5,874 bases of DNA from Crocinitomicaceae bacterium (GCA_030830385.1 JAURNA010000181.1:1-5874), one strand, 5' to 3'; positions 1-5,664 are shown, counted from the first letter of the stretch. Numbers and translations: made by a program. Notes: a model not told the origin generated them from the letters alone.

Positions 1-440
1 AATTGACAGGAGCTACAGGTGAGGTGCCAGCAACTGCCCGCGCATACAAAGCCGCAGGAATCCCATCGATTGTTGTTGGAGACCACAACTATGGAGAAGG
101 GTCCTCCCGAGAACACGCAGCTATGGAGCCGCGTCACCTTGGTGTTCGTGCGGTGATCGTAAAATCATTCGCGAGAATACACGAGACAAACCTGAAGAAA
201 CAAGGTATGCTTGGGTTGACATTTGCAAACGAGGAAGATTACGATACGATCAAAGAAGATGATACGTTTGACTTCGCTGATTTGGCACATTTTGCTCCGG
301 GCAAACAATTGACCCTAGTTGTAAAGCATGCAGATGGATCAAACGACACTGTAATGCTGAATCACACGTACAATGCGCAGCAAATTGAATGGTTCCGTGC
401 AGGTTCTGCACTCAACCTGATTCGTCAGCAGAACGCGTAG
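1..440 (+). CDS. acn: Aconitate hydratase, C-terminal part (5' end outside window)
   Basis: This is the last ~145 codons of an aconitase, the [4Fe-4S] enzyme that interconverts citrate and isocitrate in the TCA cycle. The frame is open from the window edge to a TAG at 438-440; bases 1-2 belong to an incomplete codon, and no start is visible. The visible part is the swivel domain 4. It contains GDHNYGEGSSREHAA (about 78-122), the substrate-binding Ser-Arg loop of aconitases, followed by EPRHLG and by KSFARIHETNLKKQG, which are strongly conserved in the mitochondrial-type family. The iron-sulfur cysteines lie in the missing upstream part. The end is natural, because a terminator follows 31 bp downstream. 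A homoaconitase or isopropylmalate isomerase subunit is less likely, because those lack the long HETNLKKQG block. The symbol acn is generic; I cannot tell acnA from acnB-style naming here, although the motif pattern is not that of AcnB. Confidence 0.96.
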   Translation, partial: LTGATGEVPATARAYKAAGIPSIVVGDHNYGEGSSREHAAMEPRHLGVRAVIVKSFARIHETNLKKQGMLGLTFANEEDYDTIKEDDTFDFADLAHFAPGKQLTLVVKHADGSNDTVMLNHTYNAQQIEWFRAGSALNLIRQQNA

Positions 441-471
441 AAATCGATTGAAACGTTTTTGACCAGATGGA

Positions 472-500
472 AAGGGGCACGAGAGTGCCCCTTAATTTTT
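472..500 (+). terminator. Rho-independent terminator of the aconitase gene
   Basis: A perfect 9-bp stem AAGGGGCAC / GTGCCCCTT (472-480 and 485-493) closes a GAGA tetraloop of the GNRA type. It is followed by AATTTTT. It lies 31 bp after the aconitase stop and before the promoter of the next gene, so it separates the two transcripts. Confidence 0.93.
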
Positions 501-516
501 CACTAATTCTAACAAA

Positions 517-550
517 TTTGTAGTCTGAATAAATTTATTTAATAGATTTG
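517..550 (+). promoter_or_regulatory. Bacteroidetes-type promoter of the beta-barrel gene
   Basis: The -7 box TAGATTTG (543-550) fits the Bacteroidetes consensus TAnnTTTG fully. A TTTG (517-520) stands 22 bp upstream, in the usual place of the -33 element. The ATG follows 38 bp after the -7 box, leaving a leader of about 30 nt. The spacer contains a perfect 12-bp AT palindrome, AATAAATTTATT (528-539). Spacing and both boxes make this the best complete promoter in the window. Confidence 0.75.
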
Positions 551-588
551 CGCTTTATTAACTAATACCGCAGAAAATTAAAACGGTT

Positions 589-1188
589 ATGAAGAAAATT
601 CTATCTATTATTGCACTGTCTTTGCTCGGAACTTCGTCTTTCGGACAGGCAGTTGAAGAGGGAAATGTAATTATCGATGCATATTACGGATTCCCGAACC
701 TGTATACATCTGTTTTCAAAGCAACATATGCTAATTCAGGAACTGAAATTGGGCTTAAAATTGGTGGACTCGGGCCTTTGGGTGGACGTGTTGAATACAT
801 GCTCGCTGACAAAATTGGTCTCGGTGTTGACGTAGGGTTGAACAGCTCTTTTGTTCGTTACCAGGAAGAGTCGGGCTCAGAAACGTATGACTATGATTTC
901 CTTACTTCAAAGTTCGGAGTGATGGCAACGTTTAACTGGCACTTTGTCGAAAGCAGCGATAATTTGGATGCATACGCAATGTTTGGAGCAGGGTACGGAA
1001 ACCGTTCCTTTACATTCACTTCTACAGACCCTGATTACATTGAGTCTTCTATTGAATCATTGATTCCTGTAGCAATGCGTATTGGGGCTGGAATGCGTTA
1101 TTTCTTCACAGACAACATTGGTGTGAACCTTGCACTTGGATTTGGACAAGGGGGTCTCGTTAACGCGGGTATCTCAGCGAAATTCTAA
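589..1188 (+). CDS. Secreted outer-membrane beta-barrel-like protein (function unknown)
   Basis: The 199-aa product starts with a Sec signal peptide: MKK, a hydrophobic stretch at residues 4-13, then TSSFG with likely cleavage before Gln20. The mature part is rich in Gly and aromatic residues and alternates polar and nonpolar residues in short strands, for example residues 68-82, 105-118, 126-140 and 160-173. It ends in Phe (GISAKF), as outer-membrane barrels often do. This resembles the small 8-strand OmpW/OmpX-like or porin-family proteins of Bacteroidetes, but I recognise no specific family motif. It probably sits in the outer membrane. The gene is monocistronic, with a promoter at 517-550 and a terminator at 1211-1243. 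ATG 589 is chosen because it opens the signal peptide and follows the promoter at a sensible distance. The substrate or role cannot be read from the sequence. Confidence 0.85.
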   Translation: MKKILSIIALSLLGTSSFGQAVEEGNVIIDAYYGFPNLYTSVFKATYANSGTEIGLKIGGLGPLGGRVEYMLADKIGLGVDVGLNSSFVRYQEESGSETYDYDFLTSKFGVMATFNWHFVESSDNLDAYAMFGAGYGNRSFTFTSTDPDYIESSIESLIPVAMRIGAGMRYFFTDNIGVNLALGFGQGGLVNAGISAKF

Positions 1189-1210
1189 GGTTGAGAACAA
1201 ATCTTACAAA

Positions 1211-1243
1211 TGAAGAAAGGGAAGTTGCGGCTCCCTTTTTTCA
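1211..1243 (+). terminator. Rho-independent terminator of the beta-barrel gene
   Basis: TGAAGAAAGGGA (1211-1222) pairs with TCCCTTTTTTCA (1232-1243) over 12 bp with one G-U pair. The 9-nt apical segment can close one further G-C pair. The T6 run (1236-1241) forms the 3' side of the stem. It begins 23 bp after the stop codon. The A-rich 5' arm also allows some function on the opposite strand for transcripts arriving from dapD. Confidence 0.85.
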
Positions 1244-1394
1244 TTTATAAGCGTGAAATTCAAGTCTGGCATAGTCTACAAAACGTTCCGTTGTGTTTGA
1301 CGACGTCACAACCTACTCAAAGAGTCGTAAAAGGTATGGACACGAGAGCAGATCAAAATATTCGAGCACCATTCCCCCTTCCTTTTCCCGCGAT

Positions 1395-1425
1395 TATATG
1401 CGTACAGCCATAATACGCACCTATA
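1395..1425. repeat. Inverted repeat, possible hairpin
   Basis: TGCGTA (1399-1404) and TACGCA (1414-1419) are perfect arms around a 9-nt loop. They are extended outward by TATA (1395-1398) and TATA (1422-1425), with a CC bulge on the 3' side. No T-run follows on either strand, so it is not a typical terminator. It could be a protein-binding dyad, part of a small RNA, or chance. Confidence 0.35.
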
Positions 1426-1518
1426 CCGAACACCACGCATTTCTGCAATGATCATGATTTCATTTGTTTGGGTACTTGCTTAACGTTTTCATGAGCGAGA
1501 CGTGCAGTTGGTGTTAAT

Positions 1519-1567
1519 GTGAAGTGGTGGATTCGAATGCATGCTTTCCCACTCGCCTATGTACATA
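1519..1567. repeat. Block resembling the dnaE upstream region (copy A)
   Basis: From 1550, CACTCGCCTATGTACATA matches CATTCGCCCTATGTACATA at 5676-5694 with one substitution and one inserted base. Further upstream, GTGA and TGGATTC (1528-1534) are also shared in the same order with 5641-5654, though the spacing differs. This is visible by eye only; common origin is an inference, and convergence on the palindrome ATGTACAT is possible. Confidence 0.35.
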
Positions 1568-1687
1568 CTTATCTTGTCATAATCGACTCAGTCGTAGTGA
1601 TCATTTTCGTGTGTCCGGTGCCAAATTCTTCAAACGGAATTGTCCGGAAACAGCGTGGTCGATTTAGGACGATTCAATGCTCTTCAA

Positions 1688-2497
1688 TCAAACGGCAACA
1701 TGATGCTCGCGCAAAGCTTCGTTCAATGAGGTTTTCAGATCTGTACTCTCTTTTCGCTTTCCAATGATCAACGCGCAGGGCACGTTGAAACTTCCCGCGG
1801 GGAAATCTTTTGAATAAGATCCGGGGATGACCACGCTTCTGGGAGGAATTTCTCCACGCATTTCCACAGGTTCGCTTCCGGTAACATCAATGATTTTTGT
1901 TGATTTCGTTAGTACGACATTCGCTCCGAGAACGGCTTCTTTACCCACGCGTACGCCTTCTACAACGATGCAACGAGAACCAATGAATGCTCCATCCTCA
2001 ATGATCACAGGCGCAGCCTGAAGCGGCTCGAGAACACCACCGATTCCGACGCCACCACTTAGGTGTACATCTTTTCCTATTTGAGCGCAGGAACCTACCG
2101 TCGCCCAGGTGTCAACCATAGTTCCGGAATCAACATATGCACCGATGTTTATGTAGGACGGCATCATGATTACTCCCTTTGCAACATAAGCACCATACCG
2201 TGCAATGGCATGAGGAACAACGCGAACACCGAGTTCAGCATAGTTGGTTTTCAACGCCATTTTGTCGTGAAACTCGAATGGACCCACTTCAACCGTTTCC
2301 ATTTTACGGATCGGGAAGTACATAACAACGGCCTTTTTCACCCATTCATTTACCTGCCAGGAACCATCTTTCAATGGCTCAGCAACGCGCAAACGTCCTT
2401 TGTCAATGTCTTCGATTACCTGTTCGATGGCTTGAACCGTCCCGGGTTCTTGCAACAGAGAACGATCGTCCCAGGCAACTTCAATGAGATCCTTCAT
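1688..2497 (-). CDS. dapD: 2,3,4,5-tetrahydropyridine-2,6-dicarboxylate N-succinyltransferase
   Basis: This 269-aa protein is DapD, which transfers succinyl from succinyl-CoA to tetrahydrodipicolinate in the succinylase branch of diaminopimelate and lysine synthesis. The N-terminal helical part (residues 1-90) is followed by a left-handed parallel beta-helix of hexapeptide repeats, roughly residues 92-200. Family landmarks are PSYINIGAYVDSGTMVDTWATVG (written here as PSYINIG at 113-119, then DSGTMVDTWATVGS at 123-136), HLSGGVGIGGVLEP (145-158) and FIGSRCIVVEG (171-181). The C-terminal segment has IPPRSVVIPGS (217-227). Length fits the family. The start at 2497 (MKDLIEVAW) is chosen because the frame can extend to 2788, but that extension lies antisense to ruvX and matches nothing in DapD. 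The gene is divergent from ruvX. The only oddity is the missing terminator downstream. Confidence 0.97.
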   Translation of the reverse strand: MKDLIEVAWDDRSLLQEPGTVQAIEQVIEDIDKGRLRVAEPLKDGSWQVNEWVKKAVVMYFPIRKMETVEVGPFEFHDKMALKTNYAELGVRVVPHAIARYGAYVAKGVIMMPSYINIGAYVDSGTMVDTWATVGSCAQIGKDVHLSGGVGIGGVLEPLQAAPVIIEDGAFIGSRCIVVEGVRVGKEAVLGANVVLTKSTKIIDVTGSEPVEMRGEIPPRSVVIPGSYSKDFPAGSFNVPCALIIGKRKESTDLKTSLNEALREHHVAV

Positions 2498-2587
2498 AGT
2501 TTCCAATTTGGCGGTAAAAATACAGAAGATTTTGACCCGGACGGATGCGAATGATTCAGGTATTCGAAATTCTGCGATCTTTGGTGC
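2498..2587. promoter_or_regulatory. Divergent promoter region of dapD and ruvX
   Basis: These 90 bp must hold the start signals for both genes. On the minus strand TATTTTTA (2522-2515) is one base off the TAnnTTTG box and lies 17 bp before the dapD ATG; no good -33 box is seen. On the plus strand GATCTTTG (2576-2583) is also one base off, but it is so close to the ruvX ATG that the transcript would be nearly leaderless. TATTCGAA (2561-2568) is a poorer alternative. The presence of promoters is inferred from gene orientation; exact boxes are uncertain. Confidence 0.45.
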
Positions 2588-3007
2588 ATGAAAAAGATTC
2601 TGGGGATAGATTTTGGCCTTAAGCGAACCGGTTTGGCAATTTCGGACGACTCGTACACGTTCGCTTTTCCGCTGGAAACGGTAGCTTCGGCAAAACTTAT
2701 GACGCGATTGGGAGAAATTCTCACATCGGATCCCTTCGAGAAGATTGCACTTGGATATCCCACCCGGATGGACGGAAGCGACACACACATCACGGAAAAT
2801 GTCCGACTGTTAAAGGTGGCTATCGAGTCTGAGTTTCCGGGGGTTTCGGTGACACTCGTAGACGAGCGGCTCACGTCGAAAATGGCCGGAGAAATCATCC
2901 TAGAGTCCGGAGTAGGAAAACAAAAGCGTCGTGAAAAGGGCGTTGTTGACCGCGTGAGTGCATCCATTATCCTGCAATCGTTTCTCGATCAAAACAGAAC
3001 CGAATAA
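2588..3007 (+). CDS. ruvX: Holliday junction resolvase-like RuvX/YqgF nuclease
   Basis: The 139-aa product is a full-length YqgF/RuvX protein with an RNase H-like fold. Proteins of this family have been linked to Holliday junction cleavage and, in E. coli, to 16S rRNA 5' processing. The first strand carries GIDFGLKRTGLA (residues 6-17) with the catalytic Asp8. The second acidic site is in LVDERLTS (90-97), with Glu93 the likely ligand. The third is Asp121 in VVDRVSASIILQ (119-130). All three acidic positions are present, so the enzyme should be active. The basic GKQKRREKG stretch (110-118) fits the flexible loop of the family. ATG 2588 places the catalytic strand at the expected N-terminal position. 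It stands divergent to dapD and 77 bp ahead of def, with no terminator between. Confidence 0.95.
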   Translation: MKKILGIDFGLKRTGLAISDDSYTFAFPLETVASAKLMTRLGEILTSDPFEKIALGYPTRMDGSDTHITENVRLLKVAIESEFPGVSVTLVDERLTSKMAGEIILESGVGKQKRREKGVVDRVSASIILQSFLDQNRTE

Positions 3008-3056
3008 AGATTCGTGTCCCTGGTGCGCAGATGGATGGATGTATCGGGCAAAATCG

Positions 3057-3064
3057 TAATTTTG
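3057..3064 (+). promoter_or_regulatory. -7 box of a promoter for def
   Basis: TAATTTTG matches TAnnTTTG fully and lies 20 bp before the def ATG at 3085, so the leader would be about 14 nt. No TTTG is seen at the -33 position (about 3031-3036). If used, it rules out the in-frame upstream ATG at 3031 for most def mRNA. Read-through from ruvX probably adds to expression. Confidence 0.55.
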
Positions 3065-3084
3065 TAACGCAACAAAACGATGCA

Positions 3085-3681
3085 ATGATATTACCGATTT
3101 TGGCATATGGCGATCCGCTCCTGAAGCGAGAGGCGGATGAAATCAGCGAGGATTATCCCGATTTGAATACCTTGATCGAAAACATGTACGAGACCATGTA
3201 CGAGGCGTCAGGGGTTGGTTTGGCTGCACCGCAGGTGGGGCTTCCGATTCGTATGTTTATTGTGGATGGAAGTCCGTTTGCTGAAGACGAAGAAGACGAA
3301 TTTGATCCAAAAGCTGAAGGACTTGAAGGATTCAAAAAGGTATTCATCAATCCAATTATCGAGGAAGAATCGGGCGAAGAATGGAGCTTTAGGGAAGGGT
3401 GCCTGTCAATTCCGGGAATCCGTGAGGAAGTATTCAGAAAAGAGAACCTGATCATCACATACTTCGATGAAAACTGGCAACTACAGGAGGAATCGTACTC
3501 CGGATATGCCGCACGGATCATTCAGCACGAATACGACCATCTGGAAGGGATTTTGTTCACGGATAAACTCTCTCCGCTCAAAAGACGGCTTCTTGCCAAG
3601 AAATTGAATGGTATTTCAAAAGGAGACACAGACATCGATTACCGAATGAAGTTTCCAGCGCGTAAAAAGCAACGATCATGA
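3085..3681 (+). CDS. def: Peptide deformylase
   Basis: Def removes the formyl group from the N-terminal methionine of new proteins, in the cytoplasm at the ribosome exit. All three family motifs are intact in the 198-aa product: GVGLAAPQ (residues 43-50), EGCLS (104-108) with metal ligand Cys106, and HEYDH (148-152) with ligands His148 and His152 and catalytic Glu149. Between motifs I and II lies an acidic segment at residues 67-80 (EDEEDEFDPKAEGL) that lengthens the loop relative to E. coli Def; such an insert is common in Bacteroidetes as far as I recall. The start MILPILAYGDPLL is chosen over ATG 3031 because PDFs begin just before this strand, the added 18 residues are unlike the family, and a -7 box lies between the two ATGs. 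The stop overlaps the next start by ATGA. Confidence 0.96.
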   Translation: MILPILAYGDPLLKREADEISEDYPDLNTLIENMYETMYEASGVGLAAPQVGLPIRMFIVDGSPFAEDEEDEFDPKAEGLEGFKKVFINPIIEEESGEEWSFREGCLSIPGIREEVFRKENLIITYFDENWQLQEESYSGYAARIIQHEYDHLEGILFTDKLSPLKRRLLAKKLNGISKGDTDIDYRMKFPARKKQRS

Positions 3682-4262
3682 AGTATATACTAAGTACAAG
3701 TTTCCTCGCAGGACTGCTCTTTTTCGGTTGTGGTGAAGGAGCCGATAAGATGGACAAGGAACGCGAAATCTACGAAACGCCGATTCATGAATTACTGGAT
3801 AGTGTGGCAAAGTTGGAAGACTCCATTATGCGAATCGTGAACAATCCGGACGACAGCAAACCGCAACTTTTGAATGTAGCCCGTCAAGCATACCTGGAGC
3901 AACTTAAGTTGGTGTATCAGACTTATCCCGATCATGAGCAAGCACCGGTATGTCTGAGTAAAATACACATGGTTTACGCAGGAATAGGAGTTCATCGATA
4001 TGCACTTCAATACGGAGATACACTTATCGAAAAGTATCCCGACTTCGAAGGGACTCCGACAATCATGTCCAGTATGTTCTCCACATACGACGTTTCGATT
4101 GAGCCCAGAGATACCGTTTTGGCGAAGAAATACTTGCGAATGTATCTAGACAATGCAACTGATCTGAGCGATGAAGACAGAAAAGGATTCGAACTTCGCC
4201 TCAGAAACATGGATAAAACCTGGGAGGAGTGGATTGAATGGAACGCTCAGAACCTCCCCTGA
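3678..4262 (+). CDS. Putative lipoprotein with TPR-like helical repeats
   Basis: The 194-aa product begins with a short signal sequence and a lipobox-like LLFFGC (13-18), so Cys18 is the likely lipid-modified residue; the Phe residues make this lipobox loose, but it is followed by a polar, charged linker (GEGADKMDKERE). The rest is predicted helical. Segments at about 66-82, 88-103 and 106-119, with QAYLEQLKLVYQTYPDHEQAP followed by RYALQYGDTLIEKYPDFEGTP spacing (74-94 and 108-128), look like two TPR-type repeats ending in YPD. A third pair of helices lies at 147-177. TPR modules bind protein partners, so an envelope scaffold or assembly role is possible but unproven. The ATG overlaps the def stop (ATGA), implying translational coupling. 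I do not recognise a named family. Confidence 0.8.
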   Translation: MKYILSTSFLAGLLFFGCGEGADKMDKEREIYETPIHELLDSVAKLEDSIMRIVNNPDDSKPQLLNVARQAYLEQLKLVYQTYPDHEQAPVCLSKIHMVYAGIGVHRYALQYGDTLIEKYPDFEGTPTIMSSMFSTYDVSIEPRDTVLAKKYLRMYLDNATDLSDEDRKGFELRLRNMDKTWEEWIEWNAQNLP

Positions 4263-4289
4263 TTTGCTGTTAACGATCTGTTAAAAGAA

Positions 4290-4310
4290 TGCAAGATCGA
4301 AATTCTTGCA
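4290..4310. promoter_or_regulatory. Operator-like dyad at the DUF1573 promoter
   Basis: TGCAAGA (4290-4296) and TCTTGCA (4304-4310) form a perfect 7-bp inverted repeat with a 7-bp centre. It ends one base before the -7 box TATATTTG. Its 21-bp span and position between the promoter boxes fit a dimeric repressor site. No T-run follows, so a role as terminator for the preceding lipoprotein gene is less likely, though a weak transcript-end hairpin cannot be excluded. Confidence 0.5.
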
Positions 4311-4311
4311 C

Positions 4312-4319
4312 TATATTTG
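4312..4319 (+). promoter_or_regulatory. -7 box of the DUF1573 operon promoter
   Basis: TATATTTG matches TAnnTTTG fully and lies 40 bp before the start at 4360, giving a leader of about 34 nt. No clear TTTG is present 19-23 bp upstream, which fits a promoter that depends on an activator or is controlled through the adjoining dyad. The box also shows that the in-frame ATG at 4306 is upstream of the transcript start. Confidence 0.65.
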
Positions 4320-4359
4320 CTCATATACATTTGAAACTCAAAAACGTAAATATTTCAGT

Positions 4360-4821
4360 ATGAAAAAGGTATTCTTCTCTTTGATGATGGCAGCAGTTGC
4401 AACATGCGCAACAGGTTCTGCATTTGCTCAGTCAGAACCCGTACAAGTCGTTGACGGTGCCAAAATCGAATTCGAAAAAATGGTACACGATTACGGATCA
4501 ATCGAATACGGAGCCAATGGACAGTGTACATTTGATTTTAAAAATACAGGAAATGCTCCTTTGATTATTTCAAACGCAAAAGGATCGTGTGGGTGTACAG
4601 TTCCTTCGTGGCCCAAAGAACCAATTGCCCCGGGAGCAACAGCGACGATTACTGTAAAATACGACACAAAGCGCCCGGGAGCGATCAACAAAAGCGTTAC
4701 CATTACTTCAAACGCGGTAGACGAGCCAACAGCTGTATTGCGTATCAAAGGAAATGTCGGTCCAAAGCCTGCGGAGGAAACATTGACGCCGGTTGACAAC
4801 AGCGGGCCAACAAACAATTAA
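4360..4821 (+). CDS. Exported DUF1573 protein (first of a tandem pair)
   Basis: The 153-aa product has a classical signal peptide: MKK, a hydrophobic core, then SAFA before Gln24. The mature part is one DUF1573 domain, an Ig-like (ASH/MSP-type) beta fold of unknown role, common in exported Bacteroidetes proteins. Landmarks are HDYGSIEYG (43-51), NTGNAPLIISN (62-72), SCGCTVP (76-82), PKEPIAPG (85-92) and a VKYDTKRPGA strand (99-108). Cys77 and Cys79 form the CxC pair typical of the family. The C-terminal tail after residue 133 is Pro/Thr/Asn-rich and probably unstructured. The frame reaches back to ATG 4306, but this would bury the signal peptide and precede the promoter. The stop TAA shares its last base with the next ATG, so the two are probably coupled. 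Confidence 0.92.
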   Translation: MKKVFFSLMMAAVATCATGSAFAQSEPVQVVDGAKIEFEKMVHDYGSIEYGANGQCTFDFKNTGNAPLIISNAKGSCGCTVPSWPKEPIAPGATATITVKYDTKRPGAINKSVTITSNAVDEPTAVLRIKGNVGPKPAEETLTPVDNSGPTNN

Positions 4822-5210
4822 TGAGGCTATATTTCGCGATCATAATAATAGCATTGAACTCCGCCCTTGGCTTCGGTCAAGCGGCGGAATTTAGTATAGA
4901 CAAGTCGGTACACAAATTCCCCAGTACCGAACAAGGAGTTGTACTTAGCCATACATTCACAGTTACCAACACAGGAAACGCCCCACTCATCATCTCAAAC
5001 TACAAAGTAGCATGTACCTGCACCAAAGTTGTATTGCCCGAACATCCGATCCAGCCCGGAGATACCGCTGGATTGCAAGTAACTTTTGATACCAGTGATA
5101 AATACTACTTTCAGGACCGTACCATTTATCTGTTTACCAACGAAAGAGAAAAGCCTGAGAAAATTCGGATTAAGGTGCAGGTAATCGAGCCGAAAGTGGC
5201 CAATTCGTAG
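4821..5210 (+). CDS. Exported DUF1573 protein (second of a tandem pair)
   Basis: The 129-aa product is a smaller paralogue of the preceding one. A signal peptide (hydrophobic residues 3-15, then GFG before Gln20) leads into one DUF1573 domain: VHKFPSTEQG (30-39), NTGNAPLIISN (50-60), ACTCTKV (64-70), HPIQPGD (75-81) and VTFDTSDK (87-94). NTGNAPLIISN is identical in both proteins, while the CxC motif has shifted from SCGCT to ACTCT. The DNA of the shared motif has many synonymous differences, so the duplication is not recent. It lacks the Pro/Thr tail and ends shortly after the last strand (IRIKVQVIEPKV). Start ATG 4821 overlaps the upstream TAA by one base. No clear terminator follows. Function unknown; a paired envelope role is an inference from coupling. 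Confidence 0.9.
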   Translation: MRLYFAIIIIALNSALGFGQAAEFSIDKSVHKFPSTEQGVVLSHTFTVTNTGNAPLIISNYKVACTCTKVVLPEHPIQPGDTAGLQVTFDTSDKYYFQDRTIYLFTNEREKPEKIRIKVQVIEPKVANS

Positions 5211-5281
5211 CGTTCTCCAAAGTCCTTCCTGAAACCCTGTTGACGTCGTTAAAACGTTGGTAGCGAAACGGTTTGAAACAG

Positions 5282-5545
5282 TCACTTCATGTACATTTCG
5301 AATACGAAGCAACGTGAAAAATCCACGCTTGTTCTCGGTAACGGATCACAGGGCTGTCGGGAAATGTATCCGTACAAACAGAAGTAGTTGTAGATGGGCC
5401 ATCCATCGAGTTCCATAAAGAAGTGCATCATTGTGGAACCTTCGCCCATCGTTCGAATGGTAGTCGCTGCTTCAAAATCAAAAGCGCAAGAAACATACCC
5501 TTCCCATGCCCCAAAGAACCCATTGCTCTCGGAAAACGGCAGCAG
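5282..5545 (-). other. 87-codon open stretch, possible gene remnant
   Basis: On the minus strand the frame is open from a stop at 5548-5546 to a TGA at 5284-5282. Its first ATG is at 5449, leaving only 55 codons; no earlier ATG exists in the stretch. The reading has a protein-like run, FDFEAATTIRTMGEG followed by MMHFFMELDGWPIYNY, with more Phe, Tyr and Trp than the other gap frames and a G-rich first codon position in its upstream half. I recognise no family. A second minus-strand frame (from 5693) runs alongside it, so an ancestral gene broken by a frameshift near 5510-5550 is conceivable. Chance openness is equally possible. Confidence 0.2.
5289..5296. repeat. ATGTACAT palindrome (middle copy of three)
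   Basis: The perfect 8-bp palindrome ATGTACAT occurs three times in the window, at 1559-1566, 5289-5296 and 5686-5693. The last copy forms the dnaE start. The other two lie in the gene-free gaps. Whether they are binding sites is unknown. Confidence 0.3.
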
Positions 5546-5656
5546 TCAGGGTGCATTGCGAAACGAAGCTTCCGGAATCGTCACGATACTTTTTATTCGT
5601 TGAAATTGTGTTGATATTTCCTTGATGTTTCACTCGCATCGTGAGGCTGGATTCTT

Positions 5657-5664
5657 TACCTTTA
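5657..5664 (+). promoter_or_regulatory. Weak candidate -7 box for dnaE
   Basis: TACCTTTA is one base off TAnnTTTG and lies 21 bp before the dnaE ATG, a usual distance. There is no TTTG at the right spacing; the nearest TTTC (5628-5631) is 25 bp away. It is the best candidate close to the gene, but the promoter could also lie further up in the gap. Confidence 0.25.

Larger units (their letters stand above)
1244..1687. other. Gap without a convincing gene, between convergent genes
   Basis: These 444 bp lie between the terminator of the barrel gene and the 3' end of dapD. Short open frames occur on the plus strand (1210-1413 starts inside the terminator; 1519-1767 starts at a GTG and runs antisense into dapD). 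Their products look like random translation. The minus strand has only short frames. No tRNA, rRNA or known RNA motif was found. Visible structure includes an inverted repeat at 1395-1425, an 11-bp near-palindrome CGACTCAGTCG at 1584-1594, and a block at 1519-1567 that resembles the region before dnaE. No clear dapD terminator is seen. It may be a decayed gene or hold a small RNA. Confidence 0.6.

Noticed and set aside
1210..1413. Plus-strand open frame of 67 codons
   Set aside because: Its start codon lies within the terminator of the barrel gene, its product has no domain-like pattern, and no promoter precedes it.
1529..1540. tRNA-like TTCGAAT loop
   Set aside because: The flanking bases do not form a T-stem on either strand (the needed G53-C61 type pair is missing), and no acceptor or anticodon arm is found. 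TTCGAA is simply a common palindrome in this window.
1519..1767. Plus-strand open frame of 82 codons starting at GTG
   Set aside because: It runs antisense into the conserved end of dapD, has a random-looking composition and no start signals.
2063..2554. Plus-strand open frame of 163 codons opposite dapD
   Set aside because: It is the complement of a certain dapD gene; the conserved DapD motifs on the other strand account for the openness.
2498..2788. N-terminal extension of dapD
   Set aside because: The extra ~97 residues are antisense to ruvX and unlike DapD; the family N-terminus begins at the ATG at 2497.
3031..3084. Longer start for def
   Set aside because: The 18 added residues do not resemble deformylase, and a full TAnnTTTG box lies between the two ATGs.
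4306..4359. Longer start for the first DUF1573 gene
   Set aside because: It would hide a standard signal peptide behind 18 residues and lies upstream of the probable transcript start.
5394..5603. Plus-strand open frame of 69 codons before dnaE
   Set aside because: It is complementary to the minus-strand open stretch at 5282-5545, its product is Ser/Pro/Lys-rich without a motif, and no promoter box is seen nearby.
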